Assembly: GCA_019633425.1 (NCBI GenBank)
Contig: WSUB01000076.1
Span: 62,001 to 126,000, forward strand
Length of the DNA: 64,000 nucleotides
Direction of reading: 5' to 3'
Origin: Tulasnella sp. 424
Lineage: Eukaryota > Basidiomycota > Agaricomycetes > Cantharellales > Tulasnellaceae
Positions 1-13,053 of the stretch are shown here, one piece after another. Position numbers and translations under genes: made by a program. The notes under the pieces are model-generated. The model worked only from the letters and a program-made list of their open reading frames with translations. It was not told where the DNA came from and did not search any database. Each line of letters opens with the position of its first letter. Position 1 is the first letter of the stretch.

Positions 1-2104
1 ATATGGCCCGCTTGCATGGGCGGTGGCGACCGGAACCCAGTATTTGATCGTCAACGACTACGAAATGATAAAGGAATTGTTTGAAAAAAAAGGGAATATA
101 TACCTTAACCGACCTGAACAAAATATCATGCTCGCTGAGATCGGTGCGTTTGATCTTATTCGTCGTGTTGTGTCGACACTGGTGCTCGAAGGTTGTCAGT
201 GCTCGCAGTGAGTCCTAGCCATACTGACGTACGTTACCAATTTATAATCCTAGGGATCAATAAAGGAACACCACTTACACAGTATGGTCCTATTTGGAAG
301 CAACATCGACGATTTCTCAATCGTGCCCTCATGGCTCCTGTGGTGAAGAAGGACTACTCGCCAGTCATGACGAGGAAGACCTTGATGTTTTTGAAGACGC
401 TTTTGGACAGACCGGATGATTTTCTCATCGAGAACAAAAAGTACGAGCCTCTCCTATTTTGGCTACGTGTCGTAGATGGACGTCGCTCTCCTGCTGCGAC
501 CCATTTGCCAAGTCACAACCGTGATTGAACGCCTCAACGCCTGGGCTAACGAGCGGCATCCCTGGTTTTGTTTGAACAGGATGATGGCAGAGATGATTAC
601 CGAAATCACTTACGGAGCGATCGGTGACGACGAAGACGGTGGGCATGACTACGTCGAAATGCAAATGAAGATGGGAAGAATCACTGCGGAAGCAGTTCAA
701 GGTTCCTGGGTAGATTTCTTTCCATGGAGTCAGTGTTATCCTTTGACCCTCCGCTGATAGTCTTGAACTTACGAGTTGCGTTGGTCCCCATGTTAGTGAG
801 ATGCATCCCCTCCTGGTTCCCGTTCGCTCAATGGAAGCGGGATGCGTTGAGGTGGAATAAGGAGTATAATTTCACGAGAGATTATGTCTTTAATTCTGTG
901 AAGAGGAGATTGGTGAGTGACGACTTTGTGTCGAGCCCGCTCGTTGCTTCGGCCGTCGAGGAACTCACCGTCGAACACCTTGCAGCTCATGACAAATGGA
1001 GAAGGAATGCGACGTTCATTCGTTCGGAGTATGCTTGAAGAAGTCTACTCCCAACTTGGGTCAAAGAGCGAAGAGGAGTTACAGAGTGATGAGACGGTAA
1101 TCAATCATGCGGGGTTCTCCTTCTTCCGAGGTGGGTTCGACACCGTGCCATTTTGTTTCCGGATCATCTGACACATTCAATATCTTTGATTTGATCACGA
1201 AGCCGGGGCTGAGACTGTAAGAAGAATGGCATTCATTCCTTGGATGACCGGACAACCCCAGCTCACGATTTCCTTTAATAGACTGAATCCCTCGTACGGA
1301 CTTTCATGCTGGCAATGTCTCTATATCCGGAGGTCCAAGCCCGTGCTCGTGCTGAAGTCGACGCCGTTATTGGGCCCGGTCGATTTCCCAACATAGACGA
1401 CCGAGGCTTCGACAAAATGCCGTATCTTGAAGCCACGGTTCTAGAATGCATCAGATGGCATCCTCCAGCACAGTCACTGATTCCACACTTGCCTCTAACT
1501 GACGATACCTACCGAGGTTACTTCATACCTAAAGGAACGACGGTATTGGGCAACTCTTGGTATGTTCATCTCATTTCAGCCAGTTTGATTCCGAGACAAG
1601 CAGTGAATGTACTCACCGGCTCCATAGGCAAGTAAGCCGAGACACTCGATACTATAGAAACCCATCCACATTCTATCCCGATCGCTTCCTGGTGCTTGAC
1701 GAAAAGCAAGGACAGCTTTCGTTCAATCCTTCGGTCCTAAATCCTTGGGACTTTGCGTTCGGCTTTGGCAGAAGAATTTGTCCAGGACGGGGCTTAGCAG
1801 TCCAAGAAGCTTGGATGGCTGCCGCTTTCATTCTTTGGGGGTTCGAAGTTAAGACAAAGGGAGGCCGGACGATGAAGGGCGGGTACAAGGCGACCGATGA
1901 GGAGCGCTTCAACTTTGCGTTCGTTTCGTAAGTTCCTTCATGCGTTCGCCCACTTCATAAGGATCCTTCACGAAGCTGATACTGCTTTCCCTCGTCAGAC
2001 AAACATTACCGTACGAGTGCGAATTCGTTCCGCGGTCCGAAAAAGTCAAGCATATGATTAATAGCGCGGTTGAGGAGGAGTTGAACTCTGGAAAGGCGGT
2101 CTGA
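1..2104 (+). CDS. P450-1: cytochrome P450 monooxygenase, group A, 5' end outside window
   Basis: A microsomal haem-thiolate monooxygenase is predicted. Its substrate cannot be read from sequence. The window opens inside the exon encoding the YGPLAWAV strand, so the membrane anchor and hinge are missing. Further exons encode WKQHRRFLNRALMAPVVKKDYS (C-helix side), EITYGAIGDDEDGGHDY, SWFPFAQWKRDALRW, then the I-helix AGAET at about 1203-1219, the K-helix ECIRW, the PDRF segment, and the haem loop [10 protein letters not shown] at 1758-1787. Cys and Arg are intact. The last exon encodes LPYECEFVPRSEKVK and stops at 2102-2104. Introns are short GT-AG, with exons joining across about eight splice sites. 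It resembles P450-9, -10 and -13 far downstream on the other strand, which makes it the outlying + strand member of group A. No lesion was seen in the part present. Confidence 0.88.
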
Positions 2105-2937
2105 ACCGGAGATGCGGACCTTACGGACCTTAGACGACCGGCTCGATTTCGGTTCGAACCGAAGCTTACAGTACCCCTGTCTCATAGTTATCGCCTCAAC
2201 GTTCATATCAAGACGCAATGCATACATGCTTATCAGAAAAAGGAGACCCCACTTTTCGTTGACTGACACAACCAAGTCGTCTACCGCTCAAGGTCGTAGT
2301 CAAACATCCAGCGATGGCTTGGTACATTTCGCTCCAATGCCATCTTGTCAACGGTGCAATGGGTTTGAACGCATAATCTGAGAGGTCATGTTGAGGTGCG
2401 GCAAACGGGTTTCTCCGCTACGAGGAATATCGATATCCTTCAGGCCTTCTTCAGGAACTTTGATCGCTTCTTGCCAGTCCACCAATCCGAATCCTTTTGA
2501 ATGCCCTCAACCACGCTCAGCCCTGCGTCCTGCCCAGCGAAGACGTCCTTGTGGCTTCTATATTCAGAGGAAGGTTGCATGCTTCATCTGGAGGGAGACC
2601 TTCGGAGTGGTCCAGGCCGTCGCTACCCTGCATATGCCGCTTTGCTCGCCCCTACCGACTCAAAATTTCTAAATCATTTTCACCCAGCTCCCATATTAGG
2701 CAGTCTTGCGTCTTCGAGCTCTGTTTTACGATGCAAACAAGTAGCTGGCTGCGGGCAACAGATGCATGATTACGAAAGCGGGCAGACTCACTCCCTGGGC
2801 TGAGGCCTGCGTCTCTCGCCTTCGGTTCTTCGGCACCCAACGACTTGGATTCCATTATCAGTATGGCTACGTATCTGAAGGTTATAAGTTGATCCCCCAT
2901 TCTCCTCGAGTCTCGAACTTGCATCCCCCCCAACGCC
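2105..2937. other. Intergenic region between P450-1 and P450-2
   Basis: About 830 bases between two same-direction P450 genes. Open frames here overlap in several frames and have no recognisable motif. They look like chance ORFs. It should hold the 3' UTR of P450-1 and the promoter of P450-2. I see no clear TATA box, repeat or RNA gene. Confidence 0.5.
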
Positions 2938-5170
2938 ATGTCGTCTTACATTCCCGACTCCCTCACACACACGAACTTGACCGTCGGTGCTGGTGCGACC
3001 TTAGCTCTGTTCCTTCTGGGCAAGTATTGGGCATCGAGCAAACGGCTACCATATCCACCGGGCCCTCGACCCCTGCCTCTCCTTGGGAGTGAGTAGCTAT
3101 CTTCACCTACAGACAGCACGCATTCACTAAGTACACTTCAAAATGTCCTCTATTGCATATAATAGATCTCCTAGACGTGCCAACCTCCAAATTTGCGCTC
3201 ACTTGGACTAAGCTGGCAAACCAGTATGGACCTCTGACGTTCCTAACTGTCCCTGGTCAGCACGTTCTGGTCATAAGCTCTCTCGAAGCTGCGAAGGAAC
3301 TCTTGGAGAAAAGGGGATCCATCTATATGGATCGACCTCGCTTCGTAATGGTCGGAGAATTAGTTGGTAAGTCATTGCCCTGAACAGGGATCGTCGCCAA
3401 TGCTAACCGCCATAACATTCAGGGCTCGAATATCTCACAACATTGAGCCGATACAGTCCCACGTGGCGAAAACACAGATCGCTTTTGAAGCACGCTCTCT
3501 CTGCGCAAGTTGTCAGGCGTGATTACTCGGCGTTGCTGATGAAGAAAGCCGAGCAATATTTGGAGTACTTATCGACCAGGCCCGAGAACTTCTTGGTTGA
3601 CTTGAACAAGTGCGCAGGAGCTCGAATCGTACAGCGCTTCGGGAACCAACTGAACTGACCTCTCCGACCTCTCCCTCGAATAGAATCATGGCTGAGAACA
3701 TCATCGAATTGACATATGGACGACGGGACGACGAGGAAGGTAGAGATTACGTTAAGCTTAATTCATACGTCATGGAGGTGTCTATAAAAGCCATCGAGGG
3801 TTATCTCGTTGATTTTGTCCCAGCCTGTGAGTAGCCATTTCTCTTCCGGTTTCTCTAGGGTAGCACAGACTGAGAAGTCCTCACTTTCAGTGCGACACCT
3901 TCCCAGTTGGCTCCCTGGAATGAAATTCAAGAGAGACGCGGCAAAGTGGAAGGAAGAAATCGAAGATGTCCGGAAAGCAACCTTCGAACGTGCGCAGCGA
4001 AGCGTGGTAAGGAGGGCGTGCCGACCTCGTGCCATCGCGAGTTGAAACAAATCATTTTGTTTTTCGTTTGTTCAGGTCTCTGGAGATGCAGAACATGTTT
4101 CTTCTTACATGTTGAATAACCTGCGGGAGCTCCGTCACAGACGCGAAGAGTCGAAAGACGTAGAGTCGTTGGAGGAGGAAGAGTTGGCAATCTCTTGGAC
4201 TGGTTTCAGCTTCTTCATCGGTAAGCCACTGCAATCCGTTGAACATGTTCGCCTTCGATGGAGTGCCTAATTGAACCTTTTTGGTCGATTTTAGCGGGTG
4301 TTGATACGGTGCGTTCCCTCTAATCACCGCCTGGTGTCCATTCAGTTTACATAATCTATTTTCCAGACGCAATTCACTGCGCACGGAGTTCTCCTCGCAA
4401 TGATGTTATTCCCATCTGTCCAGGAGAAAGCGCAAGCGGAGATTGATCGCGTCGTCGGCCGCGACCGGCTTCCGACATTCGACGACCAACAGGACTTGCC
4501 CTACCTCCATGCTTTGGTGCTCGAGGCTTTACGGTGGAGTCCTTCGGTTCCATCTGGTTAGTTGAGGGCCAATATATATTTTCGGGCCATGCTCACACTT
4601 CTTACAGGCTTAGCTCATCGTTCTTTGAGTGATGATATCTACGACGGTTATCTCATACCGGAAGGCACGACCATGATTGCCAATACATGGTTCGTAGAGG
4701 CGCATTTGATAAATTGTTTGAGTTTTCGGTCTGATATTTTACCCTTGTTGGCGTCCGCTAGGGCAATGTCTCGAAACACGGAATACTACTCAAACCCCTC
4801 CACCTTTGACCCTGAGCGCTTTCTCAAGCCTAATCCAGAGCTCGACCCACGGGAGTTTGTCTTTGGCTTTGGTCGTCGCATATGTCCAGGAAGCGAACTC
4901 GCCTACCAGGCGGTCTGGATCCTGGCAGCATCCGTTCTTTGGGCGTTCAAGTTGAGGAGGGTAGACGGCGATCCTACCCCTTTGGATGATGATGTCGATC
5001 GGTTTAATTTCGACTTTTTAAGGTGCGTGGTACTTTCTGGCCGTGTTTCAAAACTATATGACCCAAGTCGCTCACCTGTTGACCGATCTCAAAGCTCCCC
5101 TGTACCTTTCAAGTGCCAAATAATCCCAAGGACCGACAAGCTGAAGGATAAATTCAGTCATTCATCCTAG
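2938..5170 (+). CDS. P450-2: cytochrome P450 monooxygenase, group D
   Basis: Complete P450, probably ER-anchored. The start ATG at 2938 is followed by a hydrophobic anchor ([16 protein letters not shown]) and the hinge [14 protein letters not shown], ending in a GTGAGT donor. Later exons carry [58 protein letters not shown], the I-helix AGVDT at about 4294-4311, the K-helix EALRW, the PERF segment (DPERFL), and the haem loop [10 protein letters not shown] at 4862-4891. The last intron can be read through in frame, but splicing to [13 protein letters not shown] fits the family. The stop TAG is at 5168-5170. This is the intact relative of the pseudogene P450-7: [14 protein letters not shown] and [15 protein letters not shown] are shared almost word for word. 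Substrate unknown. Confidence 0.9.
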
Positions 5171-5367
5171 GTAAGAGATATGCCTTTCAACACCGAAATG
5201 TACTGATTTGGTTCACGTATGATCTAGTAGCCTAATTTCAACCGGAAAGTTTGAGGAAGGGAACTTTTGGCTACAGTCGTCGTTCTTGTTGATTGAAGTC
5301 GTGTGGATCAAGTAGGTCAGCTATAGTTCCACCTTCCTACTGCACATATATCCTATTGTGATGCAGC

Positions 5368-5949
5368 TTAGGGAGCATGGATGTAACCACGGTTCTCGAC
5401 GATTTCCCCGAGACCCCGAGAAATAATCAGCCTATCTGAACAGAGTTCAAATTTGCCCCCCTTCGATATTCTGCACGCCGTCGACGAGGCAATTGGTCCT
5501 TTCTTGGGTTTCAAGCTCGCCAGCGGCTTCGAATACCAGATTAATCTAAGGCTCGAGGGTCGGAGGGTGACGTTGATGTCGTAGATTGGAGTCATTTTAC
5601 CCGGGGTTGCCGTCACACGCCAGTCGTCCACCCACGTCTTTTTGACATTCTTCACTCACTGCGGCGCAAACGCCACTTGGGATGCGACGTCTCGTTTGTC
5701 CACGGCAATCTCACGTCTTACGCTTCTCGTTAAGAATCGGTCGGATGCTTTATGCGAAAGCGGTTGCTGACTGGATCCATGGAAAGCCACTGACAGAGAC
5801 GTCAATTTCCTCGACGACAAATTGGCTCCAACCGGAAACAAAGAATGCCGACGTACCGGACCTTCGTCCGTATTACGTTTTTCGGTCCGAATAGCCTCGA
5901 TCCTCAGCGGCTTGGATGTTGTATTGTTCTTCGTGGGGTCGTCCGCCAT
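5368..5949 (-). CDS. Possible small unrecognised gene between P450-2 and P450-3
   Basis: On the - strand an ATG at 5949 opens a 97-residue frame (MADDPTKNNTTSKPL...) that ends at 5656. It is followed in another frame by a 95-residue frame containing KTWVDDWRVTATPG and YDINVTLRPSSLRLIWYS, ending at 5368. A GTACGT donor and several AG acceptors lie between them, so the two could be exons of one gene. I could not find a splice path that keeps both frames open with confidence. The second part loosely recalls the basic/hydrophobic strand pattern of the frame at 43342-43554, also lying between P450 genes. No function is assigned. It may be a decayed gene or chance. Confidence 0.3.
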
Positions 5950-6026
5950 TCAGGGTCCACTGCGTGTATTCCTAACCCTGCAATAGGTCGGAACCTGAAA
6001 ACAAGCCCCTGACCTCGTCGCGCAGC

Positions 6027-6034
6027 TTAAATAC
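6027..6034 (+). promoter_or_regulatory. TATA-like element of P450-3
   Basis: TTAAATAC lies about 46 bases upstream of the ATG at 6080, in the expected window for a TATA-type core promoter with a short 5' leader. The match is imperfect and the call rests on position. Confidence 0.35.
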
Positions 6035-6079
6035 TAGACGCACTGCGTTAGGGGTTCCTTTTGTTCACGAACAAACCCA

Positions 6080-8263
6080 ATGTCATCGCTCCCGACTGCT
6101 CAACAAGTCGCCTTAGGCGCTACTGCCTCCATGGCACTCTATTGGCTATGGAATTACTGGTCAACTTCGAATCGAGCGCCATATCCTCCCGGACCTATGC
6201 CTCTACCTCTTCTCGGAAGTGAGAGTCATAATGAAACCTTTCAGGACCTCGAAACTGATTAAACAATCCGGCAATAGATATCTTGGACATGCCCCGAACT
6301 CGTATGCCACTCGGGTTTGCAGAATTCGGGGACAAATATGGGCCTCTGACGTTCATTAGAGTGCCAGGCTCAAATATTTTGGTCATCAACTCGTACGAAG
6401 CTGCTTCGGATCTGTTAGATAAGCGAGGGACATCGTATGCGGACAGGCCAAGGATGGTCATGATGGGGGAGCTGGTCGGTAAGCGAGGGGCCCTGTCTTC
6501 AGCATCACCTTTAGCCAAACTAATCTACTGCTTTAGGTGTCAACAGGGATACCCCGCTCAAGCCCTACGGGCACGAGTGGAAGTTGCAACGAAAACGTTT
6601 ACGACAAGCACTCTCAGCCGATGCTATACGGAAAAATTACGCGAAGCTCCTTCAAAGGAATTGGACTCAGTACTTGAAAGGTGTGCTTCACAACCCGGAT
6701 AACTTCCTCACTGATCTTTCAAGGTAAAGACGCTTTTTTTTCTATTATCCATAAAACGAGACGTTCTGACCGTAAGCACGAAGTATGATGGGTAAAACCG
6801 TCATTGAGTTTGCTTTTGGACGACACAGCGATGACCATGGCACCGACTACCTCGAGAGACTACACCACGTGCAGGAACTTATTGTCAAAGTTACGTTCGG
6901 TTACGTCGTTGACCTTGCACCCCTCCGTGAGTAATATTTATCCCTACAGTCTTGTGCTGTGGCATTGACCTATCTTATCAGTACAATATCTCCCTAGCTG
7001 GCTCCCGGGTATGAAGTTCAAACGCGATGGTGCGCGGTGGAGAGCAGAGACGGACGAGACGAGGAATATCCTGTTTGCTCAAGCGATTAAGGACATGGTA
7101 TGGTTGAATCACTAGTCCTAGCAATCATACTGATTGAGTGATCATTTTAGGATGACCTTGGTACCGATGCTCAACCATGCTACTCCGTCAACGCGCTCAG
7201 AGATGTCCGAGATCGAGGCCAAGAGGTATCTGAGGCCAATGACGAGGTGACCGCCATCAAACATAGTGGTCACTCGTTCTTTGCTGGTGCGTCTCCCATT
7301 ATCATCCTGTTGCTTTTCACGCTGACAGATTGTTTAACTTGGCCAGCTGGAGCAGAGACGGTACATCACATCTTCGGTATCCCATCAATTATCGCAATGC
7401 TCTAACCGTTCTTTATTTATAGACAGAATCCACATACCAATCGTTCTTACTTGCGATGACCTTGTACCCAGAGGTTCAAGCGGCAGCTCATGCGGAAATC
7501 GATCGTGTCATTGGCAGAGATCGTGTACCAAGCTTTGAAGACAGGGACAAAACCCCATATATTAAAGCAATGATTCAAGAGAGCCTGAGATGGAACCCTG
7601 CTGGACCGATTGGTGAGTGTTCGGGCAACCCAAGACTGGCACTTGCAGTGACACGGCGGCTGATGAATTGGCCGTGCACCACTTTAGGTGTGCCGCACAG
7701 ATTAATGGAAGATGATGTGTACAATGGTTACTTCATCCCCAAAGGGACAACCGTTTTTCCATGTATCTGGTAAGCGTCGAAAATCCTTTCACCGTCCTCC
7801 CTCCGCCCTTCCGCCCTAACCATTGTCATAGGGGAATGGCTCGCAACCCAAAGTATTACGAGGATCCTTCCGCTTTCAAACCCGAACGTTATCTCGAAGG
7901 TGCAGAACCAGTCCTCGATCCACTTCAATTCGTCTTCGGCTTCGGTCGACGAATTTGTCCCGGAAATGAACTCGCTATTCAGTCGGTGTGGATCGGAATG
8001 GTTTTGGCGCTATGGGCGTTTGAGATCAAACCTGTTGGCGATGTTGATCCCGCGCTGCATTCGGATACAGAACGGTTTACGTTGGGTAATCTGAGGTAAG
8101 CTCAACCTTCATCTTACATACGTCCCGGAGCTGCAAGCTTACCATAATTTGTAAACGATCGTAACGAACGCCACTCGCTTACAGCTCGACCGTCCCCTTC
8201 AAATGCAAATTCATTCCCAGATTTGAAGGAGCGATGGAGAAGCTTCTACAAGCTAGCGATTGA
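6080..8263 (+). CDS. P450-3: cytochrome P450 monooxygenase, group C
   Basis: Complete P450. The ATG at 6080 begins MSSLPTAQQVALG, followed by an anchor (ASMALYWLWNYW) and the hinge APYPPGPMPLPLLG. Exon 2 carries DILDMP, YGPLTFIRVPGSNILVINSY and LLDKRGTSYADRPR. Later exons give [49 protein letters not shown], the I-helix AGAET near 7346-7361, the K-helix ESLRW, PERYL, and the haem loop [10 protein letters not shown] at 7935-7964. The last exon (STVPFKCKFIPRFEG) ends at TGA 8261-8263. N-terminus, intron positions and C-terminus closely match P450-4 and, less closely, P450-8, so these are group C paralogues. P450-3 and P450-4 are probably a tandem duplication. All diagnostic residues are present. 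Substrate unknown. Confidence 0.9.
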
Positions 8264-10768
8264 CCGGCTGATCAGTATCCATGTTCTCGGGGATTGGAAA
8301 GACCATGTTAGCCTTATGAGGGATATATTTATTCCTCACCTCACTATAGACAGTCCGCATTCTGTTCTCACAGGTGTCTTTGGACGACCCGGGCAAAAGA
8401 GATAGGGAGAAAGAATCGAATAATGGGGCTTGTTTCAAGGTTGAGATTTTTCGATATGTTGCCAGATTTCTACACAACTTGTCCGCATCTCTGAGGTGTC
8501 CGACTTTCTGTGTTTCGTTGCACCCAGTTCTAAGATTCCTCCAAAAGATCGAAAAACAGGAAGGGCCAATCACGTCACTCTTGTTTCGGTAAGTTTATCC
8601 CTCGAGATCTATTTTCAAATTGCACCCGCACTCGCACGTGCCCGCAGCTCAGTTGTCCAACAAGGCCCACCCAGGCCCCCCTTCTATGTGCAAGGCAAAG
8701 GGGACTGAACGTTCATGTTTCGCAGTCTAATTGTCCTGAGATATCCCACGCCTACGCTTCTCTGTCAAAGCTCCACGCCTTATCTCGGAGCCGGTAGGTG
8801 ACAGCCGCCGATGCACTGGGAAGCCAATCAATGTCGTTACTCCACCACGCCTCGATAACAACCCGATAAATCCTAATAATAACTACTGTAATTCAGCTAC
8901 CCGGGCTTTGGGAAGACTCCGCTGTTATTTTCTCACTTCGAGCGCCATCAGTCTGGACGTAGATGCGGACCGGTTTACTTTTATCAAAACATCCTCCTTC
9001 CATTGGGTTCCAATATACAATGCATAGAGTCTCCGATCTCGAGCCGTTTACGCAAGGCATCGAATCGCTCTGGCAGTGAACCCTTGTGTCGTCTTACATA
9101 AATGGCAAATGGGATTTTGCCACCAGCTCAGTTCGTGGGATCACACCCACTACTCAAGAAGTTGGGCTGAAATTTGGTGTCCGGGTGTCATTCGTCCCCG
9201 AGCACGGAGCTACTGGACAATTTTTGGACCGAGCGCCTCTCCTTTGATCAAGGGCTTGTCCTCCTTCCGCCGGTTGTAAATGAGTACCCTGCCGTCCGGG
9301 CTTCGGTCCGGTCCACAGGATTGATATACCATTTCCCAACAGACAGGCGTGTTGAGCGTGCTTCAAACCCGTCTGCATGCCCCGTCGTCTCTCCAGAAAT
9401 ACTGCCTTTGATGTTTATAGGGATCTTCTGCTCGTTATCAAGTCCTGTGAAGCCAAATCGGTAAGCCCCCATGAGCACTTAACGAATGATCCAAAACCCT
9501 ATCACCAGAAATTAACCGCCTACCGAGCTCCCTGGCTCGGGTTAACATTCAAGCGAGACAATGAAAGATGAAGGCGGAAGAATATGAGTCCAGAAATATA
9601 ATGTTTTCTCGTACCCTGAGGAATCTGTAGGTCACTTTACGTTTCCTCGTTCGAGTGAAGTATGGACCCTCGTTCGTGAGGAGGAGGGTCTTGGTTTCAA
9701 TGCTGCGCCCAGCAGGTGCGGAAGAAGGATATCCGGGGGGTCGGAGTCGAAGAGTCGAACGTCTATCCTAAGACCATCACTGCAGCGAACTCGCTCTCTT
9801 CTACGCCAAGATAAGATTGAGGCAGAATGAAATATGACAAGTACTTGGTTCTAATTAGGTGGGGTTGGACGGTACCCATCCCATATGTATTGTTACCGTT
9901 GGTTCGTCATCCGATTCGGTGGTCGCATTTGCTTCTAAATTTAACCCACTATGCATTCGCTCTCGATCGAGCAGGAGTTATAGGAAGTAGAGATTAAATC
10001 CGCCTAATCCAAAAATAATGACCTTCGTGGGGGAATTTGAGGTAAACGCCCTCTCCCGTCACGCTACCGCCAAATGCGCCGATACTGGCGAAACTTCAAA
10101 CGGCAATACTCTCCGTTCAGATTTCCTGTTCCGTTCAGGTACTTGTTTATCGCCTAATGGCAAGGAGCCAAAGGGATTCTGCAATACTAGTTTGCCAGAT
10201 GGACTCGTTGCGAATGAGGCCCAAAATATTTACCTTTCATAGGATCTTGTTCAGCGTGGATCCTAGTTCTCTGATGACGACACGACGCCGAAGCCCAGGA
10301 GCGCCACGGGTGGCGTGGGAGCATATGGCAATAAATGGATGATGGATCTCGATAGTAAGCCCTTTTTACGAAGCAGACCGATGCACCCAACCATCTTCAC
10401 AACACATACGAAACGCATGTTGCAAATCTCCGTCGAATGATGTACACATATATGAGCCATCCTCGCAATTGACTATAATCTTACGTAGATGAAGGTTACT
10501 TTCACCGAAGCGCATTGCTCTCTAGTTAGGTAGTCCCTTCCGCGGGTGGTCGCGTTGAGGTTGTTGCTAACGGTATAAATAGATGAAGCGACGCGGGTCT
10601 GGCCAAGTCGTCGTCCGCCGGCTGGGAACGTTGGAAGCCGCGCGTGTTCCATCGTTCGGCTACTGTCCGCCGCCACTCAGGGTCCTCCATGTGACCGCGT
10701 GTCAATAAGCGGCGGCGATTGGTCAGAGTGAAACATCAACACCCGAAGAAGAAAATCTCTTGTCGGCT
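8264..10768. other. Long intergenic region upstream of P450-4
   Basis: About 2.5 kb between P450-3 and P450-4. Several frames of 60-96 codons exist on both strands, but none has an ATG-led, spliceable structure or a recognisable motif, and they overlap each other. I see no transposon ends, tRNA or strong repeat. It may contain an old decayed gene, but I cannot support one. Confidence 0.45.
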
Positions 10769-10774
10769 TATATA
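10769..10774 (+). promoter_or_regulatory. TATA box of P450-4
   Basis: TATATA inside GGCTTATATACCGG, about 64 bases upstream of the ATG at 10838. Position and sequence fit a core promoter TATA box. Confidence 0.55.
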
Positions 10775-10837
10775 CCGGCCCGAAGCGCCATCGATCCTTT
10801 TGACCGCAACTCTCCTTGTTCAACGTTAACGTCAGTC

Positions 10838-13053
10838 ATGAACCCCCTCCCAACCACTCAACAGGTCGCGTTGGCCGCTGGGGCATCCGTCGCGCTCTAC
10901 TGGCTATGGAATTACTATTCCTCACCAAATCAAGCTCCTTACCCACCTGGACCATTCCCGCTCCCCCTGCTAGGAAGTGGGTGTTTGAACTTTGAAACTT
11001 GGGTTCGGGCCCCGGGGCTTTCTGACAGGCGTACACTCTGAGCATAGATATCTTGGACATGCCCCTCGACCGCCTTCCTGTGGGCTTCACTGCATTTGGC
11101 GAGAAGTACGGTCCCTTGACGTTCGTTAGAGTCCCCGGCTCGAACATTCTGGTCATCAATTCGTACGAGGCTGCCACAGACCTATTAGACAAGCGAGGAA
11201 CACGGTATGCGGATCGACCAAGGATGGTAATGATGGGAGAGATGATTGGTCAGAGATTCTTTGGCTTTGCCTTCTTCATTCGAAGCTTGATGTTAACGTC
11301 ATTGACGTCCGGGCAGGTGGACAGAGCACGACCATCCTAGGACGATACGGGCCTGCGTGGAAAACACAGCGCAAACTTCTGCGACAAGCGCTCTCGGCTG
11401 ACGCCGTGCGGGTCAACTACAGCAAGATGCTCGAGAAGAAGTGGTTGCAATATCTGAATGGTCTCGTGAACGAACCGGATAAATTCTTGTCTAACCTGAC
11501 CAGGTACCGTGCATCGCCCGCCCCCTTTCATCATTTTGGAAGCCCGAGATCATCTGATTATTATCGCATGCAGTATGGTCGCAGAATCTGTTGTAGAGTT
11601 CTCATACGGGCGCCACACCGACGAAGTCGGAAACGATTACCTCGAACGTCTGTACCGCATTCAGGAGATGATTGTTAAAGCGTCCTTTGGCTACGTCGTT
11701 GATCTTGCACCCTTCCGTACGTCGAATTCGTTTCATGGTCGTTCCTAGTCTCACGCTAACCTTCTTGGCAGTCAAACACCTCCCAAGCTGGCTACCCGGA
11801 ATGAAGTTCAAGCGCGACGCTGCGAAATGGAAGGCACAGGTGGACGAGGCCAGAGCGCTCATGTTCTCTCGCGCAGTGAAGGACATGGTCAGTGTCCCCC
11901 CCATTTCCCCTCTCCGCATTATATATGTGGCTTGAACTTCGTTATACGCAGGAGGAACTGGGACTCGACGCTCAGCCGTGTTACACGGTAAACGCGCTAA
12001 AGGACTTGCATAACCGCGGCGAAGAGATCAAGGGGACAAGTGAAGACCTCGAGGCTATCGACAGCAGTGGTTTCTCCTTCTACGTCGGTAAGAGCTCGTG
12101 ACTTGCTCCGTTTCTTTTGAACGGTCCTAACCACTCGCTCTCCGAATTAGCTGGTGCAGAGACGGTACGTCCGCCCGCTCACCTCGTTTCAGCGACATTA
12201 GAACAATAGCTCACGCGTACCCATACAGACAGAAGTGACGTTCCGAGCCTTCCTCCTCGCCATGATACTATATCCCGAAGTTCAAGCGGCAGCCCACGCC
12301 GAAATCGACAAAGCTATCGGAAGAGACCGTCTCCCGACGTTTGAGGACAGAGAAAAAACGCCATATCTCAAAGCAATGATTCTAGAAAGCTTGAGGTGGA
12401 GTCCTGCAGGACCTGTTGGTGCGTACATTCGACTTGCACCCGATGGCGGGGCAAACTTCTCTTGAGAAGCCGACTCTGATCACCTTCGGTTTCACCTCCG
12501 CGCAGGCGTCCCTCATAGACTCATGGAAGATGATGTGTACAACGGCTATTTCATTCCAAAAGGAACGACCGTTTTCCCATGCATTTGGTAAGTCTTCTTC
12601 CAGTTGCCCTATGACTTGCTCACTACTAAACTTCACGTCTCTCGTACGCGCTAAACAAAAGGGGAATGACTCGTAACCCAAAATACTTCAAAGACCCGAC
12701 CGAATTCAAACCAGAACGTTTCCTAACCGACGAGCCGATCCTAGATCCCCGTCAGTTCGTATTCGGGTTCGGTCGACGGATATGTCCCGGAAGCGAACTG
12801 GCGATGCAAACGATGTGGATCGGGATGGCGTCCATCCTATGGGCGTTTGAAGTAAAACCTGTTGGGGAGATCGATCCGAAGTTATGGGTGGACACGGAGA
12901 GGTTTACGTTGGGGAATGTTTGGTGAGTGACGAAGCAGCAATCTTCGTTCGTTCGAGGGAGGTTTGACTCCGTTTTACCTCAGCATTCCGGTTCCGTTCA
13001 AATGCCAGTTCATCCCAAGATTCGATGGGGCGCTAGAGAAGATCTCTCAGTAG
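10838..13053 (+). CDS. P450-4: cytochrome P450 monooxygenase, group C
   Basis: Complete P450. The start at 10838 was chosen because MNPLPTTQQVALAAG aligns with the start of P450-3. In-frame codons upstream are non-ATG and lie over the TATA box. It has an anchor (VALYWLWNYY), the hinge APYPPGPFPLPLLG, then [86 protein letters not shown], the I-helix AGAET near 12152-12165, the K-helix ESLRW, PERFL, and the haem loop [10 protein letters not shown] at 12762-12791. The last exon (IPVPFKCQFIPRFDGALEK) stops at TAG 13051-13053. It is the closest relative of P450-3 in the window. This is the last + strand P450. The array continues on the other strand, facing it. Confidence 0.9.

Noticed and set aside
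8264..10768. A hidden gene in the 2.5 kb gap before P450-4
   Set aside because: All frames are short, overlapping and without motifs or coherent splice sites.
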